Assembly: GCF_011386835.1 (NCBI RefSeq)
Contig: NC_088792.1
Coordinates: forward strand, 225,211,894-225,275,893
Length of the DNA: 64,000 nt
Direction of reading: 5' to 3'
Source of the DNA: Chrysemys picta bellii
Lineage: Eukaryota > Chordata > Testudines > Emydidae
Under the pieces are notes generated by a model that was not told the DNA's origin, made no database searches, and was given only the letters and a program-made list of their open reading frames with translations. Positions 34,888 through 45,471 of the stretch are shown piece by piece. Each line of letters begins with the position of its first letter. Position 1 is the stretch's first letter. A program made the position numbers and the translations under genes.

Positions 34888-35390
34888 AATACGCCGGTAT
34901 ACAATAAATTACTCCATGCCAATTACAGCATAAATAGATTTTTCTTCCACAAAGTTGATGGGATTGTCCCATTGTGTTCAATCAGGGTTAACATACCTAT
35001 TGTAGATGATGGTATGCAAAATACATTGATATATGGAAGACTGAGTTTAATTCCTTGAAATAACTATATAAACATGCACTTCAATAATCCACTTTCCTTT
35101 TTGCTTGAATGAAAGCTTTGCCTTTGAAATACTGACCTTGCAACACAAGAAGTTTATAGGCTCAGATATTTCCATTGCAAACGAAGCTCTTGTTTTGATT
35201 TTGAATTTAGGCTTGGGGACGGTGAAAGAATTGCAGCATTAATCCTAAATTTTATAGTCTTTATTGACCAAAAGATGTTATTGCGTAATCATGCTTTAAA
35301 TGGAGCATCTATAGTGCTAGATCCTTCTGGGACACTCACTTTATTTTGTTTTATTTATTTATTTTTACAATGCAACGCATTTGTTTTCTA

Positions 35391-35668
35391 GAGGAATTTA
35401 TATCTACACTGTGATCCATCCATACACGTTGTATAGCAGTGTGCTCCTAAAACTACAGTCCAGTGCTGACTCAGAAGCACACTTTAAGTCAGAGGCTGAA
35501 AAAGAACAAAGTTGGTTCGATAAATTATGGCCGTACGTGCCATTTCGGAGACTGCCTAAATCCAATTCTTTAGCAAGCTGGCAACAGCAAAATAGTAAAG
35601 TCCTACCAAATCAAAAGAAGTACAATCAAATGCTTGCTGCTAGCCTTAAGTCCCTAATTGCACAGTAA
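35391..35668 (+). CDS. Candidate terminal exon of an unrecognised gene
   Basis: A T-rich tract and ttttctag precede position 35391. From there the frame (phase 2: one base completes an upstream codon) stays open for 92 codons and ends at taa 35666-35668. Peptide pieces: GIYIYTVIHPYTLYSSVLLK, EKEQSWFDKLWPYVPFRRL, KKYNQMLAASLKSLIAQ. Several CpGs survive in it, unusual for neutral AT-rich DNA here. I recognise no domain. The phase does not suit direct splicing from the BEN exon at 13754 (that would read into a stop within about eight codons). It could be a real last exon, an old retrocopy or chance; open frames of this length do arise by chance in a window of this size. Confidence 0.3.
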
Positions 35669-35669
35669 T

Positions 35670-38600
35670 GCAGGACTAAACAAATTTCTACCTAAAGCTG
35701 CTGTAATGGAAAGCTGTGGTTGAGTCCTGGTTCAATTTCACACCACTACTGTGCTGTGGATACCCAAGTCATTTTCAGTATATTAATGGCCACTTGGGGT
35801 GGCAAACAGTTTGATGCTGACTGCTGTGTAGTGCTCTTGTCTTAAGCTCTGTAAGGCTGAAAAATAGTGTTTACATTTATTCAGCCTATTTAAACAAAGG
35901 AAATAGCACAGGAAACAGTTTCCTTGCGCAACGTTTGTATTTGCTGCCCTGCCACATCCTTGCTATTGCATGGAGACTATCTTAGACACGTTTAAGTGAT
36001 ACTCTGACAAGATTTTTATTGTTTTTTAATATACGTTTCATAAAACATGATTCTAGGAGCTGCACTCCTCCAGAGTACAGAAACTTGTCATGAGGCCTAT
36101 GTTTCTACTCAAAACTGTTCAAGTTCTGTATTTCAAGTAGCAAATATCTTGAATGACATGCTGGTAAACAATATATGCACCAAGAATTATTCATTTGAAT
36201 TTTAAATAAACAAATCTGAGAACCACAACATACATTCAGAAAAATTGCAAATGGAAAGAGGTGAAATACATTTAATAAATAGCTTTTTGTTCACCCATTT
36301 CTACTTAGTCAAATCAATGTAATTTTCATTAAGACTGACCAAGTCTCAGGACAAAATGCCATTTAAAAAATGAACACCTCTGTGACAGTAGAAACTGCTG
36401 ATTTGGATTTATTAGAAGCAAAATGTAAATGTATACTTACAGTTTCACTACTCTATTAAAATATTGTGTGCTGCTATTGGCTCTTTCTACAGTTTCTGGC
36501 CTTAAATCCATAAGTGAAGATTTATTATCATGTTGTTTTTCTTAATTCTTTATATAACACCCAATAGTTTCCTAGGTGCTGTACAAATAGTGGCAAAGGA
36601 TTATAATATACTGGTGTTTCATTAAAAGCTCAAAATTGGCTATGCCATTATTTATGCTGCAGTTGAGAAGGTCTGGATACTTGATAACCGTATACATCTT
36701 AAAATGGAAGGAGGGACGGGGGATGGGAAAGTGTATGCATACACATTTTACTTGGTACAAGTTCACTGGCATTATACCAGATATGAGTCTCTATAATTTA
36801 TAGGGCAATTTGGATTCCTGTTAGACTACAGTGGGCAGGCCTCTTAAATTCTAACTAATGTTGGTCCTATCAGCACCATGCTGGCCCATTCATTTCCCAG
36901 TTCATGGATGGGTAGATAAATTTCCAACCTTTGATCTATTTTTTTTTGTTTGTTTTTTGTTTTGGCTTGTAAGATAGTGATTAAGAACTGCATATGTCAG
37001 CCAACACTTTATGCTAGGAGGGTGATCTTGCCTTCAGACACAGATGGGGGGGGGGGGGGACATGAGGGAAGAGATGAATGTGTTCCTTGGGAGATTTGAG
37101 GGTGATCATCCTGGCGACTGACTTCAAGATGTTGCTTTGTGCCTCAACTTCCTCAATGCAGCTTTGGTCAAGGAGGTCAGATTTAGCCAAGGTGGGGAAA
37201 CCTATGATGTTAGGGAGGGCTTTACAAATACCAGCAAATTGGAAGTAACCAGTCTACCCTGGCAGGGGTGATCAATGCATTTGACCTGCCATTGCAGATT
37301 TTAATACCAAACACTTTCCCTGTGAGCTAGGAATGCTTAAGGATATTCCACTTACCCATTTTCTGCTAAAGCTCTAAGCACACAAGCATCCTCAGAAGGT
37401 GTCCAGCTGTGCTTGTCACCATGCTCTCTCTCTCTCATATATGATTTTTTCCCACCCTTTTGGGTGCTGTTTCAGTTTCCTTCAGGCCTTGATCCTGCAT
37501 GGCCTGTGAGGTGAGCACCAGGATGTATATAGCTGTTGTGCTTCCTCTGAGATGTGAGTTTAGGCTACATGTGGAACAAGTGAGAATGATAACCAACAGG
37601 GTTAGTCCTCTACACCGTGTTAGTGCCCTTGAGTACCCATTCCCATACTCAAGTACAGAGTAAAAGAGGAACTCTGTCCGTGATAGCTGTGTTTTGAGGA
37701 AACATCAGCCTATACGTGCAAACCTCATCATGTATATGAAGTGCTTAGCTAACCACCCTCTTTGGACCCACTCCTGCTACAAGCAGGAGTAACTTGGAGG
37801 CTGCACAATAGCACACTCCTTAAGTAATATCATGTACCCGTATATCTCATTCTCCTCCTACCTTTTCACCTTCCACTTGTATGCACAAGTATTGTGGAGG
37901 ATGAAGTCCTAAGTATAATCTGGACATTAGAAACCACACAAATGCCTCTTCTAAGTTAAGAAATATTAATACTCAGCACTCTATATGTCCATAGCACTGC
38001 ACAAATTTGAATTACAACATCCTCAAGGTGTAGATATGATTCAGCAAGCTACATCTGAAATGAAGAGGGACTTTTCCATGTCCCCATTCATTGATGGGCA
38101 TCCATTGAAGAAAACTGACTGGAAGGTAAGTCCTTATGGAGAGAAAAAAGGAATTCAAACTTTTAACATCAAGGATGTTTAGACTTCACCTCACTTTACT
38201 TCAAAAGGCAAAGTAATTAGTTAACAGAAACATGTTGTGGCTTACCCCCACATGGATTAAAATATTATATGTATTTATTACTTATCACTGGCTATATTGC
38301 TACATAAGATACACAGATAGTCAGGCCTTACCATGAGTTAACAATGCCGAAGACTGACATACTCTATTACCCAGCAAGAAGCTCCATCTTGGAGGATCCC
38401 TGTACCTGCACAAATGAAGTCAATGTGGTTCTGTGAAGGTAGAGAGGCCAGGATACAATAGGAAAGCCAGAGGAGGGAATAAACTAGGGGGTTAGTAGGA
38501 TATTCTGTTGTAGTGATTATGGAATTTAATGAGTTTTCAGGAGGAATCTAAATGAGTAGTGAGGCTTCTATTGTAAATGTGCCTCTTTTGTTAAGAAGAG

Positions 38601-38915
38601 ACTGCATTTTCTAAGACCAGATTTAGTTTATAATTAACTGGAATGTAACTCTAATCACAAGGTTAGCCACCACATATAGCCATAGTATAAATATTTTATA
38701 CAGTCCCTTGAAGGATGTAAATTGCCATGTACTGTAATGTTTGAGTATTATAACAACAAGAGATTCTGGACTCCTAAATATTATGGAAACATCAGTGTTT
38801 GAGTAATTCGACCCTCATACGTAATAAAGAACAAGTTGTTTATCCTTCTACAGAGTATTCTGATATAAATGTTTCATGAAATTAATACATGAAAAGCTGA
38901 AGATCATGGGACTTC
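35670..38915. other. No gene recognised; scattered L2/MIR-like scraps
   Basis: 'cctaggtgctgtacaaatag' near 36572 (minus) and the text near 37970-38040 ('catagcactgcacaaatttg') look like old LINE2/MIR tails. A run of G at 37046-37060 is a simple repeat. No exon supported. Confidence 0.4.
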
Positions 38916-38920
38916 AGGAT

Positions 38921-39130
38921 CAGGGCCGGCTCCAGGGTTTTGGCCACCCCAAGCAGGCCAAAAAAAAAAAAAAAAAAAAAAAAGCCGCGATCACTATCTG
39001 CGGCGGCAATTCGGCGGGAGGTCCTTCGCTCCGAGCCGGAGTGAGGGACCGTCCGCCAAATTGCCGCCGAATAGCTGGACGTGCCGCCCCAAGCACCTGC
39101 TTGACAAGCTGGTGCCTGGAGACGGCCCTG
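38921..39130. mobile_element. hAT MITE ('cagggccggctcc' ends), perfect TSD
   Basis: Ends cagggccggctccagg and cctggagacggccctg are inverted repeats. Both flanks are ttcaggat (38913-38920 and 39131-39138), an exact 8 bp duplication. It holds a 23 bp A-run (38961-38983) followed by a CpG-rich 'ggcggcaattcggcggg' stretch, part of which is mirrored ('ccgccaaattgccgccg'). Confidence 0.92.
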
Positions 39131-39199
39131 TTCAGGATTCATAGGATAAATTACTTGATTGTATTAATAGTCAATAATTGTTGATTTGAGGTTTTGAAG

Positions 39200-39553
39200 T
39201 GGGAAGATCATTTGGTAATTCTTTGAGTGCTGATCCCTATGTGTATTCCACATGAGGATATGCATGAGCCTGCCACTGAAGAATTTGCAAGTAGTGTCCA
39301 TTGATCCACACCTGAGCCCTGACACTCCACATGCTCAGTACCAAGATATAAAGGAAGGGGTGGACTAATCACCCCTCCAGTTCCTTCTTACCACATGACC
39401 TGAGTCGAAATCCTCTGTGTCCAAAGCTGCTTCATCAATTTGTTATCTATACTGTAAATAGTTCTGTCTTTTACTGTTTTAGACTTTGTTTAGTATAGAG
39501 TAGCTTTTGCCCACCTTGGGGATCTTCCCTGTGCTCCTCCTCAGGAGCAGGAC
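39200..39553 (+). mobile_element. Probable DIRS-type or other retroelement fragment
   Basis: 'gtgctgatccctatgtgtat', 'ccagttccttcttaccac' and 'tactgtaaatagttctgtc' resemble the leading region of a turtle retroelement that I associate with DIRS-like elements. A DIRS recombinase relic lies 1.6 kb downstream in the same orientation, with two insertions in between. The assignment is tentative. Confidence 0.35.
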
Positions 39554-40334
39554 TGTCAGGGTTCCCTCCCCAATCTGAACTCTGGGGTACAGATGTGGGG
39601 ACCCACATGAAAGACCCCCTAAGCTTATTTCTACCAGCTTAGGTTAAAAACTTCCCCAAGGCACAAGTTCTTCCTTGTCCTTGGACGGTATCGCTGCCGC
39701 CACCACCAAGTGAGTTAGACAAAGATTCAGGAAAAGGACTATGTGGAGTTCCTGTTCCCCACAATATCCCCCCCCCAAGCCCTTTCACCCCCTTTCTTGG
39801 GGAGGCTTGAGAATAATATACCAACCAAATAAGTAAACAAGATGAGCACAGAGCAGACCCTTGGGTTTTTAGGACACTAAAAAGCCATCAGGTTCTTAAA
39901 AGCAGAACTTTATTATAAAGAAAAAAAGTAAAAGAAGGACCTTTGTAAAATCAGGATGGAAGGTAATTTTACAGGGTAATAAGATTTAAAACATGGAGGA
40001 TTCCCCTCTAGGCAAAACTTCAAAGTTACAAAAAACAGGAATAAACCTCCCTCTTAGCATAGGGAAAATTCACAAGCTAAAACAAAAGATAATCTAACGC
40101 ATTTCCTTGCTTTACTTACAATTTTTGTAATCTTGGATGCTTATTGGAGGCAGAGTTTTAGGAGACGTTTTTTCTGACCTGGTCCCTCTCTGTCCCAGAG
40201 AGAACAACAAAGAGAGCAGAAACAACACCTCCCCCCACAGATTTGAAAGTATCTTCTTCCCTTATTGGTTGTCTTGGTCAGGTGCCATCCAGGTTATTTG
40301 AGCTTCTTAACCCCTTACAGGTAAAAGAGCGATT
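39554..40334 (-). mobile_element. ERV-type LTR, minus strand, U3 truncated
   Basis: It begins TG-type 'tgtcagggttccctcccc', which on the minus strand is the 3' end ...ctgaca. A minus-strand AATAAA lies at 39909-39914. The text (cagcttaggttaaaaac, gggtaataagatttaaaac, gccatccaggttat) is a common turtle LTR by memory. The 5' (U3) end and promoter region are lost in an A/T-rich stretch at about 40335-40372. No viral coding sequence is adjacent. Confidence 0.6.
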
Positions 40335-40669
40335 TTTTTTTTAATTATTATTATTATTTTTTTTTATGCTACCCTTAGCTGTATGTTTTATGCCCAGAGT
40401 TCCAGGGCCTAAGAACTACATCTCCTGCCCACATTCCTTCTTCATCAGCGACAACCACCGGCATGGCTAGACTCCCTTGAGTGATCTCCACCAAGTGCAG
40501 CATCTGCTACTCCTTCCCTCCCCAAACCTCCTCAGTTAAAACTCTTGGGTATCTCAGGGAGACCCCAGTCAGATCCAGGCCAAGAGGATTCCCCCATACA
40601 TTGGTCTGTCTGCCAGCAGTGACCCTCCAAGCACAAGCTCTGGAGCTGAGACATCCCCTTCATATTGGT

Positions 40670-41125
40670 GCACATAAAAAAAAATCTTGTGGTGGGAGTT
40701 GGGCTGAGGGGTTCCAAGAGTAGGCGAGGGCTCAAGGCTGGGGCAGAGGGTTGGGGTGAGGGCTCTGGCGTGGGGATGAGTGGTTTGGGGTACAGGAGGG
40801 TGCTCTGGCAGGGAGAGAGGACTCCCCACAGCAGCAGCAGCACCTGGGCTGGGGGTGAGAGGCACCTCTCTCCGCTGTGGCGGGGCTGGGCTGCAGGATA
40901 GGTGCCCCTCCCCCAGCCCCAGCAGGTCTGGTCCCGGGCTGGGGGAGGGGCGCCCTGGCCATGCCTGGGTCCCGGGCTGGGGGAGGGGCGCTCTGGCTGT
41001 GCCTGGGTCCTGGGCCGCAGCAGAGTTGGGGAAAGGGGAGGAGCACTGCGGCAGGCAGGTCCCTGGGTGTATTCCCTGAGCACCTGCACAGCGCTAAGTA
41101 GGCTGCTGCATGGCCGCGCAGCTTA
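40670..41125. repeat. GC-rich degenerate minisatellite
   Basis: Repeated 'gggctggggcagaggg', 'gttggggtgagggctctggc' and two near-identical 'gtcccgggctgggggagggg' units (about 40931 and 40971). The right part ('ctgcatggccgcgcagctta') looks like the end of a GC-rich turtle MITE. The several open frames on both strands (up to 185 codons) are byproducts of the repeat. Confidence 0.6.
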
Positions 41126-41154
41126 CAGGGAACTTAGGTGGGATATTGAGAACA

Positions 41155-41590
41155 GGGCCACTGATTCAATGAAGATCAGCTTCCTCATCACCATCACATT
41201 AACTAGAAGGGTGAGTAAACTGAGGATGTTAATGGCTGACCCACCATACACCACTTTTCATAAGAAGGTTTCCCTTTCCCTCACCTGAAAGTCATCTTTG
41301 AGGTAATTTCTGTTTCACATAAAACCAGTCTATTCACTTAATGATATTGTTTCCAAAACCTCATCCTTCCAGTGAGGAGAGGAGACTTCACTCCTTTGAT
41401 GTCAGATGGGTTCTAATGTTTTACCTGCAAAGAACGAAACCAATTAGGAAAAAGTGTCTACTCTGTTGCTATAGCAAAGCAATCACAGGAACAAGCATTA
41501 TCTGCTCAGAAACACTCTCCAAGCAGATATCTAGCTGGATCACTCTGTTATCCGTTGGCATGTCTCCCTCCCCTAGATGGGGTGAGGACC
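41155..41590 (+). pseudogene. DIRS-type tyrosine recombinase relic
   Basis: Conceptual translation in two + frames gives SMKISFLITITLTRRVSKL, then (after stops) HPSSEERRLHSFDVRWVLMF and YLQRTKPIRKKCLL. In DIRS1-like elements the recombinase reads about KV-FLVAITSARRVSEL...LDVRRAL..YL.RT..FR. The matching order, spacing and Arg-rich 'RRV' support a decayed recombinase. Several stops and at least one frameshift make it dead. The reverse transcriptase is not seen. Confidence 0.6.
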
Positions 41591-41591
41591 C

Positions 41592-42160
41592 TGTGACGGG
41601 TTGGACCATTTGGGAAGTCCCCTGATGTGCTGAGATACCACTGAGCCTACCTGTTCCACCAGCCTGGGCCCCCTTTAATCTGTCTTGCTGAGCCAGGCTC
41701 TTAAAACCTCCTCTAACACAACACTGGCAGGGTCACACCCAGCTGCAGATCAGCTCTGGGAAGACTCGGCTTAAGTAACTTGCTCCAGCACTCAGATGTT
41801 CACCTCCCTTGGAGTACAGACCCAAAGGTCTATTCTATTCACCTCTTCCCTCCATGTGGAAGAGGGTCTGCACAATTTCTCATCTCCCCTCCTCCCTCTG
41901 TTAGAAATCACATAAACTGGGTTGTATTATAAAGCAAAAATGTATTAACTGTAACAGGCGTATTTTAAGTAGTTAAGGAGGTAGCAGACAGAACAAGGCA
42001 GATTACTAAGAAAATAAAACAGAGCATGCAAACTAAGCTGACTACACTAAAGAAACTGGTTACATGTGAGTTCTCACCCTAAATGTGGTTCTAATAATCT
42101 TCTTCACAGGCCAGACGCCCTTCCAGCCTGGGTCCAGTTCTTTTCCCCTGTTCAGTCTTA
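41592..42160 (-). mobile_element. ERV-type LTR, proximal part (split by Harbinger)
   Basis: It begins 'tgtgacgggttggaccattt' (the CA end on the minus strand). It runs through 'tcttgctgagccaggctc' and 'ggaggtagcagacagaac' and stops at the Harbinger insertion in 'ttcagtctta'. Turtle LTR text by memory. The polyadenylation hexamer expected near 41935 is not intact here. Confidence 0.55.
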
Positions 42161-42568
42161 GGCCCTGTCTACACTGGCAAGTTTCTGCGCAGTAAAGCAG
42201 CTTCCTGTCCTGTAACTCCCAAGGTGTACACACTGCCAAGCCACTTATTGAGCAGAAACTGTGCAGTTGCAGCACTTTAAAAAAAAAAAAAAAACACCCC
42301 AACAAGAAGCGTACAGTTTTCTGCGCCGGGGGTATAGCACTACAGTGCCAGTGTAGACACCATGGTCAATTACAGTGCTGCGATTGGTCTCTGGGAGGTG
42401 TCCCACAATGCCTGTTCTCGCTTCTCTGATCAATGGTTTGAACTCTACTGCCCTGCCCGCAGGTGACCAACTGTCATCCTCACCCTGTAAATTACTTTGG
42501 AATTTTGAAAATCCCTTTTCTGTTTGCTTGGTGTGTGCAGTGGTTTCAGCGCATCTTTCCAGGTGACC

Positions 42569-43115
42569 ATGCCTGCTCCACGCACCAGGCGATCCCCCGC
42601 TTGGAGCAATGTCGAGCTGCTGGACCTCATCGGCATTTGGGGAGAGGAGGCTGTGCAGTCCCAGCTGCGCTCCAGCTGTAGGAATTATGATACCTACGGA
42701 CAGATTTCACGATGCATGACAGAAAGGGGCCATGACCAGGGCACATTGCAGTGCAGGGTCAACGTGAAGGAGCTGAGGAATGCCCACCACAAGGCGCGGG
42801 AAGCAAACCACCGTTCCAGTGCTGCATCCATGAGCTGCCGGTTCTACAAAGAGCTGGACATGATACTCGGCGACCCCACCTCCAATACGAAGGCCACTGC
42901 AGATACTTCATTGGCTCACGTGCCAGTTGAGAGTGGACCAAGCCAGGAGGAGGAAATCTTGGATGTGGAGGGGGAGGGGGAGGGGGATCCAAAGGCAGAG
43001 GATGACTCGGAGGTCAGAGATGCATGCAGCTAGGAGCTCTTTTCTACCCTGGAGGAGGCTAGCCAATCACAGCTGTTGGAGCTTGGCGAAGCACAAACAG
43101 GAGAGGAGGCCCCTG
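42569..43115 (+). pseudogene. Harbinger Myb/SANT-like DNA-binding protein, exon 1
   Basis: From ATG 42569 the frame encodes a basic head (MPAPRTRRSPAWSNVELLD), a Trp-containing trihelix (LIGIWGEEAVQ, CRNYDTYGQISRCMTERGH, QCRVNVKELRNAHHKAREAN) and then an acidic Glu-rich tail. This is the Myb/SANT-like domain of Harbinger second proteins, which bind the transposon ends and bring the transposase to the nucleus. A stop (tag 43031-43033) interrupts the tail where relatives have Gln (cag). The frame continues open to a donor (cctg|gtaag) at 43115/43116 with one base of overhang, which fits the phase of exon 2. Apart from the stop it is well preserved. Confidence 0.8.
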
Positions 43116-43201
43116 GTAAGTGGATCTGATTTGGGAATTGCTGAAACGAGTGGTTGGGGGCAGGAGGGTTACAGAAAGCAGGCTTGTATCCCACCACATG
43201 C

Positions 43202-43660
43202 CTAGTCTGAGTGGTGGAACAGGCTGTTGATTGACTCCCTCATTTCACGAGAATCTCCCTCAGAGATCTCCAGAAAACTCTCGTGGAGATACTGGGCAAT
43301 CCGTTGCCGCAGGTTCTTCGGCAGAGCTGCTTTGTTTCTTGCTTCATTAACATTAACTTTCCCACACCACTGTCCCATCATGGAGGTGGGAGGGGGGGGC
43401 AGGAACACCCTTTCTGCACACAAGCAGGCCACACAGGGGCCAGGGCAGAAGCTACAGTCTTGGAGAAGACCCTCCTTTGATTCCCTGCTCACCCTGAGCA
43501 GCGAGATATCTTCCATAATGATCCTGTGGAAAGTGTGGGGACAGGAATGATTATCAGCTCCCCCTCCCCCACAGTGCTGGCTCTCCCCAAGAGCCACGTG
43601 CCCAGTGTACAGCAGGGTCCGATAGGAGTGATTTACCCTGCCCCTGCGGCTGCTCACCAT
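43202..43660 (-). other. Antisense open frame inside the Myb/SANT gene intron
   Basis: A minus-strand frame of 152 codons lies wholly inside the intron. Its C-terminal part looks coding-like (NEARNKAALPKNLRQRIAQY, LHESFLEISEGDSREMRES, then a stop). The N-terminal half is less convincing and may contain intron sequence. I recognise no domain. It may be an extra transposon-encoded exon or a chance frame. Confidence 0.3.
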
Positions 43661-43810
43661 TTTGGGGATCTTGTAGCTCGTGTGCTTGCCTGGGGTCAGA
43701 CAGTTAGTGACAGGTGTGAGAGTGCTGGCTGTGTTTTAAATCACTGAATCAGTGTTCTCTGTATTGCAAACAATACTGCTTCTGTAAAATGTTGCATTTA
43801 AACTTCACAG

Positions 43811-44442
43811 AGATGACCTTGGGAGCCCAGCCTCCTCTTTTGTTATCGGTGGCTGAACGGCTGCGCAGAATTAGAAAGCAGCCAAGAAGAACAAAGGAGG
43901 ACTTTCTGCATGATGTTTTGATGCACTCCACTGCCAAGAAACAGGAATTGAATGAGTGGCGGGACAGCAAGAAGAAGGACTGAAAGGAGAACATGGCACA
44001 CTAGAATGAAGCCATAGAGCAGCTCTTAAAGGTTATGGAGCACCAAGTGGACATGCTCCAGGCAATACTAGTTCTTCAAACTGAGCAGCTCCGTGCTTGC
44101 CCTCCCCTGCAGTTGCAGTCCCATGCTTCCCCTTCCCTCCCCCACCCCCTGACACTGCCAACACACTCTTATCAACCTCCTGGCTCTAGTCTATATCCTC
44201 AGCATTCCACTCCTCCCTCCTCACAGTCCAGCACTGCAGACTCCCACTGCACTCAACAGCCATCCCTCTGCAGTTTGTCCCTGTTGAAGTACAGCACCTA
44301 CTGTATTGTACTCCAAAGGAGAAGGTTGGATATGAGCCCTGGACATACACAAATCTTTAGCCATCCCGGGACCTCACCTCCTCCTAGGACCTTCCCTTTC
44401 CCCATCCCCCTCACTGCTGATGGGTTTGTTTGTTTGTTTTGA
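43811..44442 (+). pseudogene. Harbinger Myb/SANT-like protein, exon 2
   Basis: Acceptor aacttcacag ends at 43810. The phase-matched frame reads EMTLGAQPPLLLSVAERLRR, IRKQPRRTKEDFLHDVLMHS and KKQELNEWRDSKKKD, then two stops (43981 and about 44004). It then reads on in the same frame through EQLLKVMEHQVDMLQAILVL and a Pro/Ser/Gln-rich tail to the stop near 44440. This is the helical, oligomerising C-terminal region seen in turtle Myb/SANT-like proteins of this transposon. The in-frame stops make it a pseudogene. Confidence 0.7.
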
Positions 44443-44487
44443 TTCTCTCTCCTCCAGTTATTTTTTAATAAAAATAAATAAATAAAT

Positions 44488-44673
44488 GGAGATATCCTCT
44501 CTCCTAGAATGGGAAGGGACCCTGAAAGGTCATTGAGTCCAGGCCCCTGCCTTCACTAGCAGGACCAAGTACTGATTTTGCCCCAGATCCCTAAGTGGCC
44601 CTCTCAAGGACTGAACTCACAACCCTGGGTTTAGCAGGCCAATGCTCAAACCACTGAGCTATCCCTTCCCCCC
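44488..44673 (-). mobile_element. tRNA-derived SINE with CR1-like tail (Cry type)
   Basis: On the minus strand an A box (tagctcagtggtttgagc, 44644-44661) and a B box (ggttgtgagttcagtcc, 44608-44624) form a tRNA-like pol III promoter. The rest runs to a CR1-like 3' end (ggtcccttcccattctagga in parts). This is the SINE described from hidden-necked (cryptodiran) turtles, tRNA-Lys-derived, mobilised by CR1-like LINEs. It sits between the two Harbinger genes. Confidence 0.85.
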
Positions 44674-44837
44674 ATGAGAATTGTGTTGGTTGGAAAGCAA
44701 TCTTTATTCTATTAATTAAAAGCAAAAAGAGCCCTGCAAAGCAACATACAATTATGTTAAACCCACATATTGCATCATCTGCACCAATCACCTCCTAGCA
44801 TTTCAAGCACTGCACTCCTGGGCATAGCAACAAACAT

Positions 44838-45314
44838 TTAGTGGCTTTCAGCTTCCGATGGCTGCCTCAAGGCATCCCTGAGCCTTATGGCCCCACGCTG
44901 AGCCCCTCTAATAGCCCTGGTCTCTGGCTGTTCAAATTCAGCCTCCTGGCACTGAGCCTCTGTGGTCCAGCCCTGAGTGAAGCTTTCACACTTCCCTTCA
45001 CAAATATTATACAGCACACGGCTATAAGCATAAGAATATTGTCATCAGCCAGGTTCAGCTTCCCATAGAGGCAGTGCTAACAAACCTTTAAATGGCCAAG
45101 TGCACACTCAACAGTCATTCTGCACTTGCTCAGCCTGTTGAATCACTCCTCGCTGCTGTCAAGTTGTCCTGTCTATGGCTTCATAAGCCATGGCATTAAG
45201 GGGTAGGCGGGGTCTCCCAGGATCACAATAGGCATTTTGACTTCCCCTACGGTGATCTTCTGGTCTGGGAAGAAAGTCCCTGCTTGCAGCTTCCTGAACA
45301 GGACAGTGTTCCGA
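44838..45314 (-). pseudogene. Harbinger (HARBI1-like) DDE transposase, C-terminal part
   Basis: The minus strand reads IRNTVLFRKLQAGTFFPDQK, ITVGEVKMPIVILGDPAYPL and MPWLMKP, then (broken frame, stops) the FN..LS.CRMTVE..FGHLKG region and a decayed CCV.HN.CE equivalent. A taa at 44838-44840 is the likely stop. ILGDPAYPL holds the second catalytic Asp of PIF/Harbinger nucleases. The first Asp and the N-terminal helix-turn-helix are missing because the element is truncated at 45314. Related in domestic form to vertebrate HARBI1. Confidence 0.8.
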
Positions 45315-45322
45315 ATCTTCAG

Positions 45323-45463
45323 CAGGAGCGCTGCCAGCTTTTCTGCCGCCCCCACAGAAGCGGCGGAAGGTCCTGCCACCGAAATGCCGCCGAGGTCGCC
45401 GCCCCCCAAATTGTAGCATCCTAGGCGACTGCCTAGGTCGCCTAATAGGTTGTGCCAGCCCTG
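45323..45463 (-). mobile_element. GC-rich hAT MITE at the broken Harbinger end
   Basis: A 141 bp CpG-rich insert flanked by atcttcag on both sides (45315-45322 and 45464-45471, exact). Ends caggagcgctgcc and ggttgtgccagccctg are only weakly inverted-repeat. The 'tcctaggcgactgcctagg' block recurs in turtle MITEs by memory. Confidence 0.8.
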
Positions 45464-45471
45464 ATCTTCAG

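Larger units (their letters stand above)
31625..35385. other. No gene recognised
   Basis: AT-rich. It contains scattered 'tttcaaaagtgtatgcctaa' and 'taggtgcctaagtgtggagt' pieces (31660-31745, 32815-32890) of a short dispersed repeat and the palindromes at 34245-34331 and 34798-34887. No supported exon. Confidence 0.4.
42161..45314. mobile_element. PIF/Harbinger transposon, one end lost
   Basis: The left terminus 'ggccctgtctacactggcaa' follows tta (42158-42160), the 3 bp target typical of Harbinger. The element carries two converging genes: a Myb/SANT-like gene (+) and a HARBI1-like transposase (-). Convergent polyadenylation signals lie at 44468-44473 (+) and 44703-44708 (-). The right end is missing; the transposase breaks off at about 45314. 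A Cry SINE (44488-44673) has inserted between the two genes. Confidence 0.8.

Noticed and set aside
37985..38182. Possible exon ending in a good donor (ggaag|gtaagt)
   Set aside because: Its first part matches old LINE2/MIR-like tail text, and no acceptor or domain supports it.
40532..41089. 185-codon Pro-rich minus frame
   Set aside because: Antisense of a G-rich minisatellite; several other frames are open there too.
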